Shown: positions 36,451 through 44,897, numbered from the stretch's first letter. The stretch is DNA of 64,000 nt from RYN-133 sp963754285 (GCA_963754285.1 CAVWFN010000007.1:1054001-1118000); one strand, 5' to 3'. The notes: generated by a model from the letters alone, not told the origin. Program-made: numbers and translations.

Positions 36451-36603
36451 ATGGGATTCGTCGCCCTAGGCGCATTCGCGGTCATCTTCTACGCGACCGA
36501 GCGGGTCACCGCGCGCGTGCGCAGCGCCCGCCTGCAGCACCGTCGCGCCAACGCGGCGTACCCGATCAACGACAACGACCCGATCGGACGCACCGTCGTC
36601 TGA
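36451..36603 (+). CDS. Small single-pass membrane protein (50 aa)
   Basis: A short gene starting with ATG after GGGAG (9 nt upstream). It encodes a hydrophobic N-terminal helix (MGFVALGAFAVIFYATERVT), a basic stretch (RVRSARLQHRRAN), and a polar C-terminus ending DPIGRTVV. The topology suggests insertion with the basic part in the cytoplasm. A perfect 10-bp hairpin follows 30 nt after the stop. I do not recognise a family; the promoter-sized gap, ribosome binding site and terminator support it as real. Confidence 0.65.
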   Translation: MGFVALGAFAVIFYATERVTARVRSARLQHRRANAAYPINDNDPIGRTVV

Positions 36604-36957
36604 GCTCGCGGTCGTGCGGATCGCGCACGGTCACTGGCCCTCGTTCGCTCCGAGGGCCAGGATGGTGGCGTCATGATTGGCGCGGCGATCTAGACGCGGA
36701 CGGGCGAGGCCGTAGCGACCGACCCGCGGGTCGCCCACCAGCTTGACCGACGTACACACCCGCCGCCGTGTCCGTGCAGGTCAAGGCCGACGCTGCACGC
36801 GCTGTGGCACGACGGCGACACGGTCTCGTTCGCACCGCTCATGATCAGCACCCGGGGTCGGCGTTCGGAGTAATCGTCGACGTCCCGCAGGTGAACGGAA
36901 CACGATGTAGCTGTTACAGTCGCCCGCGTTTGTCCGCCAAGATCGTGAGGGAGCGTT
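36604..36957. other. 354-bp region without a convincing gene
   Basis: Contains the hairpin at 36634-36660, then about 250 bp of coding-like GC content with no frame I can support by motif. The last 80 bp is less GC-rich (GATGTAGCTGTTACAGTCG) and probably holds the MarR promoter; CTGTTACAG at 36910-36918 is a 4-bp inverted repeat. Confidence 0.5.
36634..36660 (+). terminator. Hairpin terminator candidate after the 50-aa gene
   Basis: CTGGCCCTCG (36634-36643) and CGAGGGCCAG (36651-36660) form a perfect 10-bp stem with a 7-nt loop. No T-run follows. Confidence 0.55.
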
Positions 36958-37407
36958 GTGGAGGCGAGCAGTCAGTCCGACGAAAGCACGTTGGACGCAA
37001 TTCGCATCCTCGACCTCGCCACCTCACGGCACCGATCGGCACTTGCGGCGGACTGGGGAATCACTGTCACCGACTCGCTGGTGTTGAGCAATCTCGCGAC
37101 TGCCGGTGGGCAGATGACGCCGCGCGATCTCGGCCGCCGCCTGATGCTGAGCTCCGGCACGCTGACGACGATGGTGGATCGGCTGGCCGCAGGCGGTTAC
37201 GTCGTCCGCGTGGCGCACCCGCATGACCGGCGCAGCCTGCTGGTGCGGCTCACCGACAAGGGCCGCGAGGTCCTGACCCACAGCGCCAGACTGCTGAGCG
37301 GCGCGCTCGACGAAGCGTTGCCCGACGCCGGACGCACTCAGCTCACGACAACGCTCCACGCGATCGCCGCGGCGATCGAGAAGCTGACCGCGGCGATGCG
37401 TTCCTGA
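36958..37407 (+). CDS. MarR-family transcriptional regulator
   Basis: A 149-aa winged-helix protein. The helix-turn-helix is MTPRDLGRRLMLSSGTLTTMVDRLAAGGYV and the wing is AHPHDRRSLLVRLTDKG, both classic for MarR. The GTG at 36958 follows GAGGGAGCG. It converges on the DinB gene (21-bp gap). The target is not obvious, since the preceding 354 bp holds no divergent gene. Confidence 0.87.
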   Translation: MEASSQSDESTLDAIRILDLATSRHRSALAADWGITVTDSLVLSNLATAGGQMTPRDLGRRLMLSSGTLTTMVDRLAAGGYVVRVAHPHDRRSLLVRLTDKGREVLTHSARLLSGALDEALPDAGRTQLTTTLHAIAAAIEKLTAAMRS

Positions 37408-37428
37408 GGGAGTGAGCCGTCCGCGTGG

Positions 37429-37926
37429 TCAGAGCAGGCCGCGCACGAACGCGGCCTGTCCGACGTGCTGCAGGTCGTCGTTGACGACGCTGATCAACCG
37501 CACGCCGAGCGTGACCGGCGGATCCCAGTCCTCGTCGACCACGCGATCGAGGTCCGCGCCGCTCAGCGTGCCGAGGTAGTCGAGCGTCTGCTCGTGCACG
37601 GCGTCGTAGTAACCCAGCAGCAGCTGTGCTGGTGCTCGCACGGCCGCGACCTCGTCCGAGCTGTGTCCGTAGCCGTGCTCGCTCGGGTCGAACGGCAGGC
37701 CGAACCGCTCGACCCAGCCGTCGGCGATCCAGACCTGCTCGCGCTCGGCGACGCCGGCGACGTGGTCGTCCTGAACGCGGGTCAGATGCCACACGAGCCA
37801 CGCGATCGAGTTGGCGCGTCCGTCGATGCGATGGGCGAGTTGGTCGTCGGTCAGCCCGGACACCGTGTTGTGCACCGACCCCTTGATGCGGTCGAACATG
37901 TCGGCAAGCACCTCGGCCTCGTTCAT
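37429..37926 (-). CDS. DinB-superfamily protein
   Basis: A 165-aa four-helix-bundle protein of the DinB/DUF664 type. The metal-ligand histidines are in AWLVWHLTRVQDDHVAG and in the final helix (LQHVGQAAFVRG). These proteins include mycothiol- or bacillithiol-dependent transferases. Its ATG overlaps the TetR gene stop by 4 bp (ATGA), so it belongs to the paaI-tetR-dinB unit facing the paa operon. A thiol-transferase role that protects against reactive phenylacetate intermediates is possible but is inference only. Confidence 0.82.
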   Translation of the reverse strand: MNEAEVLADMFDRIKGSVHNTVSGLTDDQLAHRIDGRANSIAWLVWHLTRVQDDHVAGVAEREQVWIADGWVERFGLPFDPSEHGYGHSSDEVAAVRAPAQLLLGYYDAVHEQTLDYLGTLSGADLDRVVDEDWDPPVTLGVRLISVVNDDLQHVGQAAFVRGLL

Positions 37927-38513
37927 CGCCCGTCCTCTCGTTGGCGCAAACCGTGGAACGCGATCGCGCACACGGAATCGGCAAGGTCCGAATGCGCCGG
38001 TCGGTACCACTCGATCAACGAGTTCACCATGCCGAACAGAAGTCGGGCCGTGACACCCGGGTCGACGTCGGGACGGATGTCGCCATCGGCTTCGGCCTGG
38101 CGCACGAGCCCGGCGACGTAGCGGTCGAACTGTCGTCGGCGTTGCAGCGCGGCGCGCTCGACCTCGGTGTTGCCGCGGGCACGGAGCAGCAGAGTGACGT
38201 ACGGCAACCGATCCTGCAGCACCTCGACACTGGCTCTCACCAGATGCTCGAGCTTGTCGATCGCGGGCGCATCGAGGCGGCGGGTGCGGTCGAGGGCGTC
38301 GAACAGGCCGTCGAGCGCGCGTTCCATCGCCATCCGCAGCAAGGCGTCCTTGCTCGTCACGTGGTGATAGATCGCCGACTTGCTGATGCCGAGGCGCTGC
38401 GACAGGTCCTCCATGGACGTGCCGTCGTAGCCGCGTTCGTTGAAGACCGTGACCGCGACCGTGAGCAGCGACTCGAGGTCATAGCCGGGACGGCCGCGGC
38501 GCGTGGCGGTCAC
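37923..38513 (-). CDS. paaR: TetR-family regulator, probable PaaR
   Basis: A 196-aa TetR protein. The helix-turn-helix is MEDLSQRLGISKSAIYHHVTSKDALLRMAM (residues about 35-65). It is encoded between paaI and the DinB gene, with 4-bp overlaps on both sides, in a unit divergent from paaZ. The shared promoter region carries ACCGAACGAACGGT, matching the PaaR box known from Corynebacterium (ACCG-NNCGNN-CGGT). Phenylacetyl-CoA is the ligand in characterised PaaR proteins. Location and operator together make PaaR the most likely identity. Confidence 0.82.
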   Translation of the reverse strand: MTATRRGRPGYDLESLLTVAVTVFNERGYDGTSMEDLSQRLGISKSAIYHHVTSKDALLRMAMERALDGLFDALDRTRRLDAPAIDKLEHLVRASVEVLQDRLPYVTLLLRARGNTEVERAALQRRRQFDRYVAGLVRQAEADGDIRPDVDPGVTARLLFGMVNSLIEWYRPAHSDLADSVCAIAFHGLRQREDGR

Positions 38514-38917
38514 TTGCTGCTGCTGATCCGGTGCGACCGGCCGCGGAACTCGGCCACGACCTCGTCCCCGCGGCGCACGGTGACGTCGTAGATGCCGTTG
38601 CGGCCGAAGGACGTGCGCAGCTGTGCCGTCGCGGTGAGCTCGTCGCCGAGGCGGGCCGACGTGATGAAGGTGATGTCGGCGCCGGCGGCCACGGTCGGTG
38701 CAGCGACGCTGTTGCAGGCCGCGGCGAAGGCGGTGTCGGCGAGCGCGAACACCAGGCCGCCGTGGGCCAGCTCGTAGCCGTTGACCATGTCGGCACGCAC
38801 TGTCATCCGCGCGTGCGCCTGGCCGTCGCCCCACGAGTCGACCACGATGCCGAGGCTGCGCGACGCCTCGTCCGAGGCAATCATCACTGTGACCGGGTCA
38901 CTCTGGCGCTCCACCAC
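38510..38917 (-). CDS. paaI: PaaI-type hotdog thioesterase
   Basis: A 135-aa hotdog-fold thioesterase. The signature is LAHGGLVFALADTAFAAACNS, where the Asp is catalytic in PaaI. It hydrolyses stalled ring-hydroxylated phenylacetyl-CoA intermediates, preventing CoA depletion. The GTG at 38917 is 16 bp from the PaaR-type operator. It is first in the unit paaI-paaR-dinB, overlapping the regulator by 4 bp. Confidence 0.9.
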   Translation of the reverse strand: MVERQSDPVTVMIASDEASRSLGIVVDSWGDGQAHARMTVRADMVNGYELAHGGLVFALADTAFAAACNSVAAPTVAAGADITFITSARLGDELTATAQLRTSFGRNGIYDVTVRRGDEVVAEFRGRSHRISSSK

Positions 38918-38933
38918 GCTGGCAGGATAACCT

Positions 38934-38947
38934 ACCGAACGAACGGT
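38934..38947. promoter_or_regulatory. PaaR-type operator between paaI and paaZ
   Basis: ACCGAACGAACGGT is an inverted repeat ACCG-NNCGNN-CGGT at the centre of the 58-bp gap between divergent paaI and paaZ. It can control both transcripts. Confidence 0.7.
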
Positions 38948-38975
38948 CAGTAATTATTCGAGGAAGTCGGTGACG

Positions 38976-41003
38976 ATGACGGTTCTGCGCAGCTACGTCG
39001 GTGGCAATTGGGTGACTCCGGACGACGAGGGAACTCCCGTCCACGATGCGGTGACCGGTGTCGAGGTCGCGCGCGTGTCGACCAAGGGCATCGACATGCA
39101 GGCGGCGCTCGAGCACGGTCGATCGGTCGGCGGTCCGGCCTTGCGCGACCTGACCTTCCACCAGCGCGCGGCGCTGCTCAAGGCACTCGGCGGGGTGCTG
39201 CGCGAGCATCGCGAGGAGCTCTACGAGCTGTCAGCGCGCACCGGCGCGACGCTGTTCGACTCGCGCTTCGACATCGACGGCGGGATCGGCGTCGTCCTCA
39301 GCTACGCGAGCAAGGCCAAGCGCGAGCTGCCGAACGAATCGATCTACGTCGAGGGTGCGCCCGAACCGCTGGGCAGGGGCGGGCAGTTCCTCGGTCAGCA
39401 CATCCTCTCGCCGTTGCGTGGCGTCGCCGTCCAGATCAACGCCTTCAACTTCCCTGTGTGGGGGCCACTGGAGAAGTTCGCCCCGGCCTTCATCGCGGGC
39501 GTGCCGTCGCTGATCAAGCCGGCGTCGCAGACCGCCTACCTCACTTCGCGCATGGTCGAACTGATCGTCGAGTCGGGCCTGCTGCCCGAGGGGTCGCTGC
39601 AGTACGTGTGCGGCAACGCCGGCGACCTGCTCGATCATCTGCAGGAACAAGACCTGGTCGGCTTCACCGGCTCGGCGTCGACGGCCCAGCGACTGCGCTC
39701 GCATCCGGTGATCGTGTCGCGCGCCGTGCGGTTCAACGCCGAAGCCGACTCGCTGAACTGCTCGATCCTCGGCCCTGACGCGACGGCAGGCACTGCGGAG
39801 TTCGACCTCTACGTCAAGCAGCTGCTGCAGGAGATGACGGTCAAGGCCGGCCAGAAGTGCACTGCCATCCGCCGCGCGTTCGTCCCGACCGGCCTCGTCG
39901 ACGACGTGGTCGACGCGCTGCAGGCGAAGCTCGCCAAGGTGACGGTCGGCAATCCCTCCGCCGAAGGCGTGCGCATGGGCGCGCTGGCCAGCCTCGAACA
40001 GCGCGAAGAGGTGCGCCGCTCGCTCAAGGCGCTCCAGTCGGTGGCGAAGGTCGTGTACGGCGACCCGGAGCACGTCGACGTGATCGACGCCGACGCTGAG
40101 CGCGGCGCGTTCATCTCGCCGATCCTGCTGCGCGCTGACGACGCAGCGGCCGAGGAACTGCATTCGGTCGAGGCCTTCGGGCCGGTGTCGAGCGTGATCG
40201 GCTACCGCGACGCCGCCGATGTCATCGACCTCGCCGCCCGCGGGCGCGGCAGCCTCGCCGGCTCGATCGTCACCGGCGACACCGACTTCGCCCGCGAGGT
40301 CGTGCTCGGTGTCGCGCCCTGGCACGGACGGCTGCTCGTACTCGACCAGGACGACGCCGCCGAGTCGACCGGACACGGCTCGCCGATGCCGATGCTCGTG
40401 CACGGCGGTCCCGGACGGGCCGGCGGCGGCGAGGAGCTCGGCGGCATCCGCGGCGTGCTGCACCACATGCAGCGCACCGCCGTCCAGGCCTCACCGACAG
40501 TGCTCGGCGCGGTCACCAACCGATGGGTGACCGGAGCCTCGCGCAGCGAGGGTGAGCACCCGTTCCGCAAGTCACTCGAGACGCTGCGCCTCGGCGACAC
40601 CGTCGTCGGCGGTCCGCGCACCGTGACGCTCGAGGACATCGAGCACTTCGCCGAGTTCACCGGCGACACGTTCTACGCCCACATGGACGAGGAAGCTGCC
40701 CGCGCGAACCCGTTCTTCGACGGCCGCGTCGCGCACGGCTATCTCATCGTGTCGTTGGCGGCCGGGTTGTTCGTGCAGCCCGACCCGGGCCCGGTGCTGG
40801 CCAACTACGGCGTCGACAACCTGCGCTTCCTGACGCCGGTCTACCCCGGTGACGAACTGACCGTGACGCTGACCTGCAAGCAGATCAGCCCGCGCGAGGG
40901 CGAATACGGCGAGGTGCGTTGGGACGCCGACGTGACGAAGCAGGACGGCTCGTCGGTCGCCAAGTACGACGTGCTGACCATGGTTGCGAAGGTTTGGGAA
41001 TGA
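38976..41003 (+). CDS. paaZ: Bifunctional PaaZ: oxepin-CoA hydrolase / 3-oxo-5,6-dehydrosuberyl-CoA semialdehyde dehydrogenase
   Basis: A 675-aa fusion. The N-terminal aldehyde dehydrogenase domain (about 1-515) has FNAEADSLN with the general-base Glu and KAGQKCTAIRR with the nucleophilic Cys. The C-terminal MaoC-like hydratase domain (about 535-675) has GDTFYAHMDEEAAR and GRVAHGYLIV with the catalytic Asp/His. It opens the oxepin ring and oxidises the resulting aldehyde in aerobic phenylacetate breakdown. The ATG at 38976 is preferred to a GTG at 38970 because AGGAAG lies 9 nt before it. It overlaps paaA by 4 bp. Confidence 0.95.
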   Translation: MTVLRSYVGGNWVTPDDEGTPVHDAVTGVEVARVSTKGIDMQAALEHGRSVGGPALRDLTFHQRAALLKALGGVLREHREELYELSARTGATLFDSRFDIDGGIGVVLSYASKAKRELPNESIYVEGAPEPLGRGGQFLGQHILSPLRGVAVQINAFNFPVWGPLEKFAPAFIAGVPSLIKPASQTAYLTSRMVELIVESGLLPEGSLQYVCGNAGDLLDHLQEQDLVGFTGSASTAQRLRSHPVIVSRAVRFNAEADSLNCSILGPDATAGTAEFDLYVKQLLQEMTVKAGQKCTAIRRAFVPTGLVDDVVDALQAKLAKVTVGNPSAEGVRMGALASLEQREEVRRSLKALQSVAKVVYGDPEHVDVIDADAERGAFISPILLRADDAAAEELHSVEAFGPVSSVIGYRDAADVIDLAARGRGSLAGSIVTGDTDFAREVVLGVAPWHGRLLVLDQDDAAESTGHGSPMPMLVHGGPGRAGGGEELGGIRGVLHHMQRTAVQASPTVLGAVTNRWVTGASRSEGEHPFRKSLETLRLGDTVVGGPRTVTLEDIEHFAEFTGDTFYAHMDEEAARANPFFDGRVAHGYLIVSLAAGLFVQPDPGPVLANYGVDNLRFLTPVYPGDELTVTLTCKQISPREGEYGEVRWDADVTKQDGSSVAKYDVLTMVAKVWE

Positions 41004-42043
41004 CCGAAACACTGGAATCCCATTTCGACGAGACGATCGACCACGACCGTCGCATCGAACCGCGCGACTGGATGCCCGACGCGTATCGCAAGACGATGAT
41101 CCGGCAGATCGCGCAGCACGCGCACTCCGAGATCATCGGCATGCAGCCCGAGGGAAACTGGATCACGCGCGCTCCGTCCCTACGGCGTAAGGCGATTCTC
41201 ATCGCCAAGGTGCAGGACGAGGCCGGCCACGGCATGTACCTGTACTCGGCCGCCGAGACGCTCGGTGCCGATCGGGCCGAGCTCACCGACATGCTGATCA
41301 GCGGTCGGCAGAAGTACTCGTCGATCTTCAACTACCCGACGCTGACCTACGCCGACGTCGGCGTGATCGGCTGGCTCGTCGACGGTGCGGCGATCTGCAA
41401 TCAGGTGCCGCTGTGCCGATCGTCGTACGGCCCCTATGCACGCTCGATGATCCGCATCTGCAAGGAAGAGTCGTTCCACCAGCGGCAGGGCTACGAACTG
41501 CTGATGACGATGATGCGCGGCACCGATGACCAGCGGCAGATGGTGCAGGACGCGACGAATCGGTTCTGGTGGCCGTCGCTGATGATGTTCGGCCCGCCCG
41601 ACGACCAGTCGCCGAACACCGAACAGTCGATGGCATGGGGCATCAAGCGGCACACCAACGACGAGTTGCGGCAACGCTACGTCGACATGACCGTGCCGCA
41701 GGCCGAGAAGCTCGGCGTGACCTTGCCGGACGACCAGTTGCGCTGGAACGAAGCGCGCGGCCACTACGACTTCGGCCCCGTCGACTGGGACGAGTTCACG
41801 GCGGTCGTGAAGGGCAACGGGCCGTGCAACACCCAACGCATCGAGCATCGCCGCCGCGCCCACGACGACGGCGCCTGGGTCCGCGAAGCCGCCGCCGCCC
41901 ACGCCGCGAAGGCGCGCCCTTTCCCCGCCAGTGCTCGCTCTGGCCCGTCCGAACCGACCACCAGCGGGGAAACCCTCGGCTCTTTCCCCGCCAGTGCTCG
42001 CTCTGGCCCGTCCGAACCGACCACCAGCGGGGAAAGGCCGTGA
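41000..42043 (+). CDS. paaA: Phenylacetyl-CoA 1,2-epoxidase catalytic subunit PaaA with repeat-derived tail
   Basis: A 347-aa diiron monooxygenase subunit. The iron ligands are in KVQDEAGHGMYLY and CKEESFHQRQGYE, and GPCNTQRIEHRRRAH is the usual end of the fold. With PaaB, C and E it epoxidises phenylacetyl-CoA. The normal C-terminus stops soon after EAAAAHAAK. Here about 42 extra residues follow, encoded by two identical 54-bp repeats, each translating to FPASARSGPSEPTTSGE. The stop overlaps the paaB GTG by 4 bp. Confidence 0.94.
   Translation: MTETLESHFDETIDHDRRIEPRDWMPDAYRKTMIRQIAQHAHSEIIGMQPEGNWITRAPSLRRKAILIAKVQDEAGHGMYLYSAAETLGADRAELTDMLISGRQKYSSIFNYPTLTYADVGVIGWLVDGAAICNQVPLCRSSYGPYARSMIRICKEESFHQRQGYELLMTMMRGTDDQRQMVQDATNRFWWPSLMMFGPPDDQSPNTEQSMAWGIKRHTNDELRQRYVDMTVPQAEKLGVTLPDDQLRWNEARGHYDFGPVDWDEFTAVVKGNGPCNTQRIEHRRRAHDDGAWVREAAAAHAAKARPFPASARSGPSEPTTSGETLGSFPASARSGPSEPTTSGERP
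41919..41972 (+). repeat. 54-bp hairpin repeat, copy 1 (inside paaA 3' end)
   Basis: Identical by eye over 54 bp to the copy at 41982, with 9 nt between them, giving a 63-bp (21-codon) period. The ends are inverted repeats TTTCCCCGC/GCGGGGAAA. It is translated in frame as part of paaA. Confidence 0.9.
41982..42036 (+). repeat. 54-bp hairpin repeat, copy 2 (paaA/paaB junction)
   Basis: Second copy, with inverted ends CTTTCCCCGC/GCGGGGAAAG. Its right arm (GGGGAAAGG) lies 4 nt before the paaB GTG, so it may act as that gene's ribosome binding site. Confidence 0.9.
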
Positions 42044-42397
42044 CCGGGTTTACGGCCGAGGGCGGCCACGGCGCGGTTCCGACGGACGGGGTGCCGGCCG
42101 CGCCGAATCACGTCCGATCGACTTGGCCGCTGTACGAGGTCTTTCTTCGCGGGCAAGCGCGGACTGAACCACGTCCACGTCGGGTCGTTGCACGCGGCCG
42201 ATGCGCAGATGGCGTTGCACCATGCGCGCGACCTGTACACGCGGCGCAACGAAGGCGTGAGCATCTGGGTGGTCGCGGCCAATGACATCACCGCGAGCAG
42301 TCCGGACGAGAAGGATCCGTTCTTCGATCCGGCCGGCGACAAGGTGTACCGGCACCCGACGTTCTACGCCATCCCCGACGACGTCCCGCACATGTGA
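42040..42397 (+). CDS. paaB: Phenylacetyl-CoA epoxidase subunit PaaB (one frame break)
   Basis: A 118-aa structural subunit of the PaaABCE epoxidase when one base is removed (length is 3n+1). The first frame gives WPLYEVFLRG. One base on, the next frame continues KRGLNHVHVGSLHAADAQ and LYTRRNEGVSIWVVAAND, ending PDDVPHM. Read as CGC GGC AAG CGC instead of CGC GGG CAA GCG, the family sequence is restored, which places an extra G in the GGG at about 42147. The GTG at 42040 overlaps the paaA stop by 4 bp. Confidence 0.9.
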
Positions 42398-42503
42398 CGC
42401 CGATGAGCGCTCGCGCGAAGAGCCAGAAACACAGTCCGCGACGTAAGGAGCGGATGAGACCGACTATGGGCCCGAGCGAAGCGAGCGGCCCCAGGGAGGG
42501 CGA
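42398..42503. other. 106-bp paaB-paaC gap
   Basis: Unlike the other paa junctions, this one is not overlapping. It carries GGGCC and GGCCC flanking CGAGCGAAGCGAGC (42473-42486, also found inverted at 10522-10535), then GGGAGGG before the paaC ATG. Confidence 0.5.
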
Positions 42504-43364
42504 ATGAACGACGACGCTGATACTCCTTACAGCCATCTCGCCGACGACGGTGACGACCACCGGTGGGCCTACGGCACCGGCTTCACCGATCCGCTCGACG
42601 GCGTCGACACGTCCATTCCGTCCGGCGTCGACCCGCAGGCGCTCGCGGCGTATTGCCTCATGCTCGGTGACGACGCGCTGATCTACTCGCACCGGCTGCA
42701 GCAGTGGATGACGCGGATGCCGGAACTCGAGGAAGAGACCGCGCTGGCGAACATCGCCCTCGACCTGCTCGGGCAGGCTCGCATGCTGTTGGCGCGCGCC
42801 GCCTCGATCGAGAACACCACCGAGGACAAGCTCGCGTTCTTCCGCGCCGAGAACGAGTACCGCAACGTGCGCCTCGTCGAGCCACTCGACGACGACTTCG
42901 CCGAACTCGTTGCACGGCTGCTGATCTTCAGTACGTGGCGGCTCGGCCTGTTCGAGCGGCTGTGCACCTCGCGCGACCCGGTGCTGGCAGCAATCGCCGG
43001 CAAGGGCGTCAAGGAGCTGACGTACCACCGTGATTACGCGGCGCAATGGGTGGTGCGTCTCGGCGACGGCACCGACTATTCGCGCGCGAAGATCCAGACC
43101 GCGCTCGGTGTCGTCTGGCCGCTGGTCGACGAACTGTTCGTGCCCGCCGCCGACCCGGCGCTCGAGGCAATTCTCGATCGCGCCGAGTTCGACGTGGTCA
43201 TCGACACCGTGCTGGCGACCGCCACGCTCGAACGTCCCAGTCAGGGGGCGCGTGGCGCGGTCGGCGGACGCACCGGCCGCGACGGCGTGCACACCGAGGC
43301 GCTCGGCTACGTGCTCGCCGAACTCCAGTCGATCGCGCGCAACTATCCGGACGCCGAATGGTGA
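42504..43364 (+). CDS. paaC: Phenylacetyl-CoA epoxidase structural subunit PaaC
   Basis: A 286-aa ferritin-like helical protein that pairs with PaaA. Typical blocks are LMLGDDALIYSHRLQQW, ETALANIALDLLGQARMLL, AFFRAENEYRNVRLVE, and KELTYHRDYAAQWVVRLGDG. It has degenerate metal-site positions, as PaaC is non-catalytic. The ATG follows GGGAGGGCGA. It ends in a 4-7 bp overlap with paaD. The C-terminus has a Gly/Arg-rich loop (GARGAVGGRTGRDG) typical of actinobacterial PaaC. Confidence 0.92.
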   Translation: MNDDADTPYSHLADDGDDHRWAYGTGFTDPLDGVDTSIPSGVDPQALAAYCLMLGDDALIYSHRLQQWMTRMPELEEETALANIALDLLGQARMLLARAASIENTTEDKLAFFRAENEYRNVRLVEPLDDDFAELVARLLIFSTWRLGLFERLCTSRDPVLAAIAGKGVKELTYHRDYAAQWVVRLGDGTDYSRAKIQTALGVVWPLVDELFVPAADPALEAILDRAEFDVVIDTVLATATLERPSQGARGAVGGRTGRDGVHTEALGYVLAELQSIARNYPDAEW

Positions 43365-43843
43365 GCGCCTACGCCGTCGCGGCCGCCGTGACCGATCCCG
43401 AATTGCCGCAGCTGACGCTCGAGGACCTCGGCATCCTGCGCGACGTCCACGAACAGGGCGACACCGTCACCGCGACGATCACGCCGACCTACTCAGGTTG
43501 TCCGGCCATGCGCGAGATCAGCCATGACCTGACGCATCACCTGACGCAGGCCGGCTACCGCAAGGTCGAGGTGCGCACCCAACTGGCGCCGGCCTGGACG
43601 AGCGACTGGATCACGCCGGCCGGACACGCGAAACTTGCCGCGGCCGGCATCGCACCGCCGCACAGCGCACCCCGGCGCAGCGGACCGGTGCCGCTCACGC
43701 TCGGTCGGCGTGCGTCGGTCGCCTGTCCGCGTTGCGGCTCCGCCGACACCGTCGAGACCGCCGCATTCAGCGGGACGGCGTGCAAGTCGTTGCATCGGTG
43801 TGCCGAATGCAGCGAACCGTTCGAACACATCAAGGCGATCTGA
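43358..43843 (+). CDS. paaD: PaaD (SufT-like iron-sulfur/metal maturation factor)
   Basis: A 161-aa DUF59/MIP18-domain protein. The MIP18-type region is ITPTYSGCPAMREI with the conserved Cys. The C-terminus has a zinc/iron-binding Cys cluster: CPRCGSADT and LHRCAECSEPF. PaaD is needed to mature the iron-sulfur reductase PaaE or the epoxidase complex. ATG 43358 is used; GTG 43361 is also possible. The TGATG junction links it to paaE. Confidence 0.9.
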   Translation: MVSAYAVAAAVTDPELPQLTLEDLGILRDVHEQGDTVTATITPTYSGCPAMREISHDLTHHLTQAGYRKVEVRTQLAPAWTSDWITPAGHAKLAAAGIAPPHSAPRRSGPVPLTLGRRASVACPRCGSADTVETAAFSGTACKSLHRCAECSEPFEHIKAI

Positions 43844-44887
43844 TGCCGGCCTTCCACCAACTGACGGTCGAGCGGGTCGACGCGCTGACCGATGACTCGG
43901 CCGCGGTTACCTTCAGGATCCCTGATGAACTTGCGAAAGAGTTCGCCTTCGCGCCCGGACAGTCGCTCACGCTTCGGCGCGGGGAAGAACGCCGCTCGTA
44001 CTCGATCTGCGCACCGGTCGGTCGGCTCCCGCGCATCGGCGTTCGCGAGGTTCCTGGCGGGGCGGTGTCGGCGTGGCTCGTCCGCACCGTTCGCGCCGGC
44101 GACGTCATCGACGTGCAGACCCCGAGCGGATCGTTCACACCGGAGCTCGGGTTCGCCGGCACACCACGTCCTCATCGCGGCCGGTTCGGGCATCACCCCG
44201 ATGATGTCGATCGCCGCGTCCGTGCTCGCGGCGAACGCCGAGTCGACCGTGACGTTGTTCTACGGCAACCGGCGCACCGATTCGGTGATGTTCGCCGACG
44301 AGGTGTCCGACCTGAAGGACGCCTACCCGGCCCGCATGCGCCTGGTCCACGTGCTCAGCCGTGAGGCGCAAGAGGTCGAGTTGTTCAACGGCCGCCTCGA
44401 CGCGGCCAAGTTGCGCACCCTGCTGCCGGTCACCGTCGACGTCGACGCCGTCGACCACTGGTGGCTGTGCGGCCCGTTCGGCATGGTCACCGATGCGATG
44501 GACGTGCTCAGCGACCTGGGCGTCGAACGCAGCCGTATGCACCGCGAGTTGTTCTACGTCGAACCCGAGCCGCCGGCCGAGGTGCACCACGTCGACGCGG
44601 TTGCCGGGCCCGGTGCCGAGGTCACCGTCGTGCTCGACGGCCGCAGCAGCACCGTGACCGTCGCACCGGACACCGCGATCCTCGACGCAGCGCAGAAGTC
44701 GCGTCCCGATCTGCCGTTCGCCTGCAAGGGCGGAGTGTGCGGCACATGCCGTGCGCTCGTCCGCGACGGCGAGGTCACGATGCGCCGCAACTACGCACTC
44801 GAGGACGACGAGGTCGAAGCCGGCTACGTCCTGACGTGCCAGGCATTGCCGATCAGCGACACGATCACCGTCGACTACGACGCGTAG
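43843..44887 (+). CDS. paaE: Phenylacetyl-CoA epoxidase reductase PaaE (one frame break)
   Basis: A 347-aa reductase when one base is removed (length is 3n+1). The FAD domain has RRSYSICAPVG. The NADPH domain resumes in the next frame at HHVLIAAGSGITPMMS and includes LFYGNRRTDSVMF and WWLCGPFGMV. The C-terminal 2Fe-2S ferredoxin domain has CKGGVCGTCRA and a last Cys in VLTCQA. The break is near 44156-44170 (GGCACACCACG); removing one base restores the reading. It supplies electrons to PaaA. ATG overlaps the paaD stop by 1 base. Confidence 0.92.
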
Positions 44888-44897
44888 GGGGACGACC

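Noticed and set aside
36768..37226. Open frame of about 150 codons before and across the MarR start
   Set aside because: Composition is Arg/Ala-rich without a domain, and it overlaps the well-supported MarR gene in another frame.
41919..42036. CRISPR array at the paaA end
   Set aside because: Only two repeats, a 9-nt spacer, in-frame coding, and no cas genes anywhere in the window.
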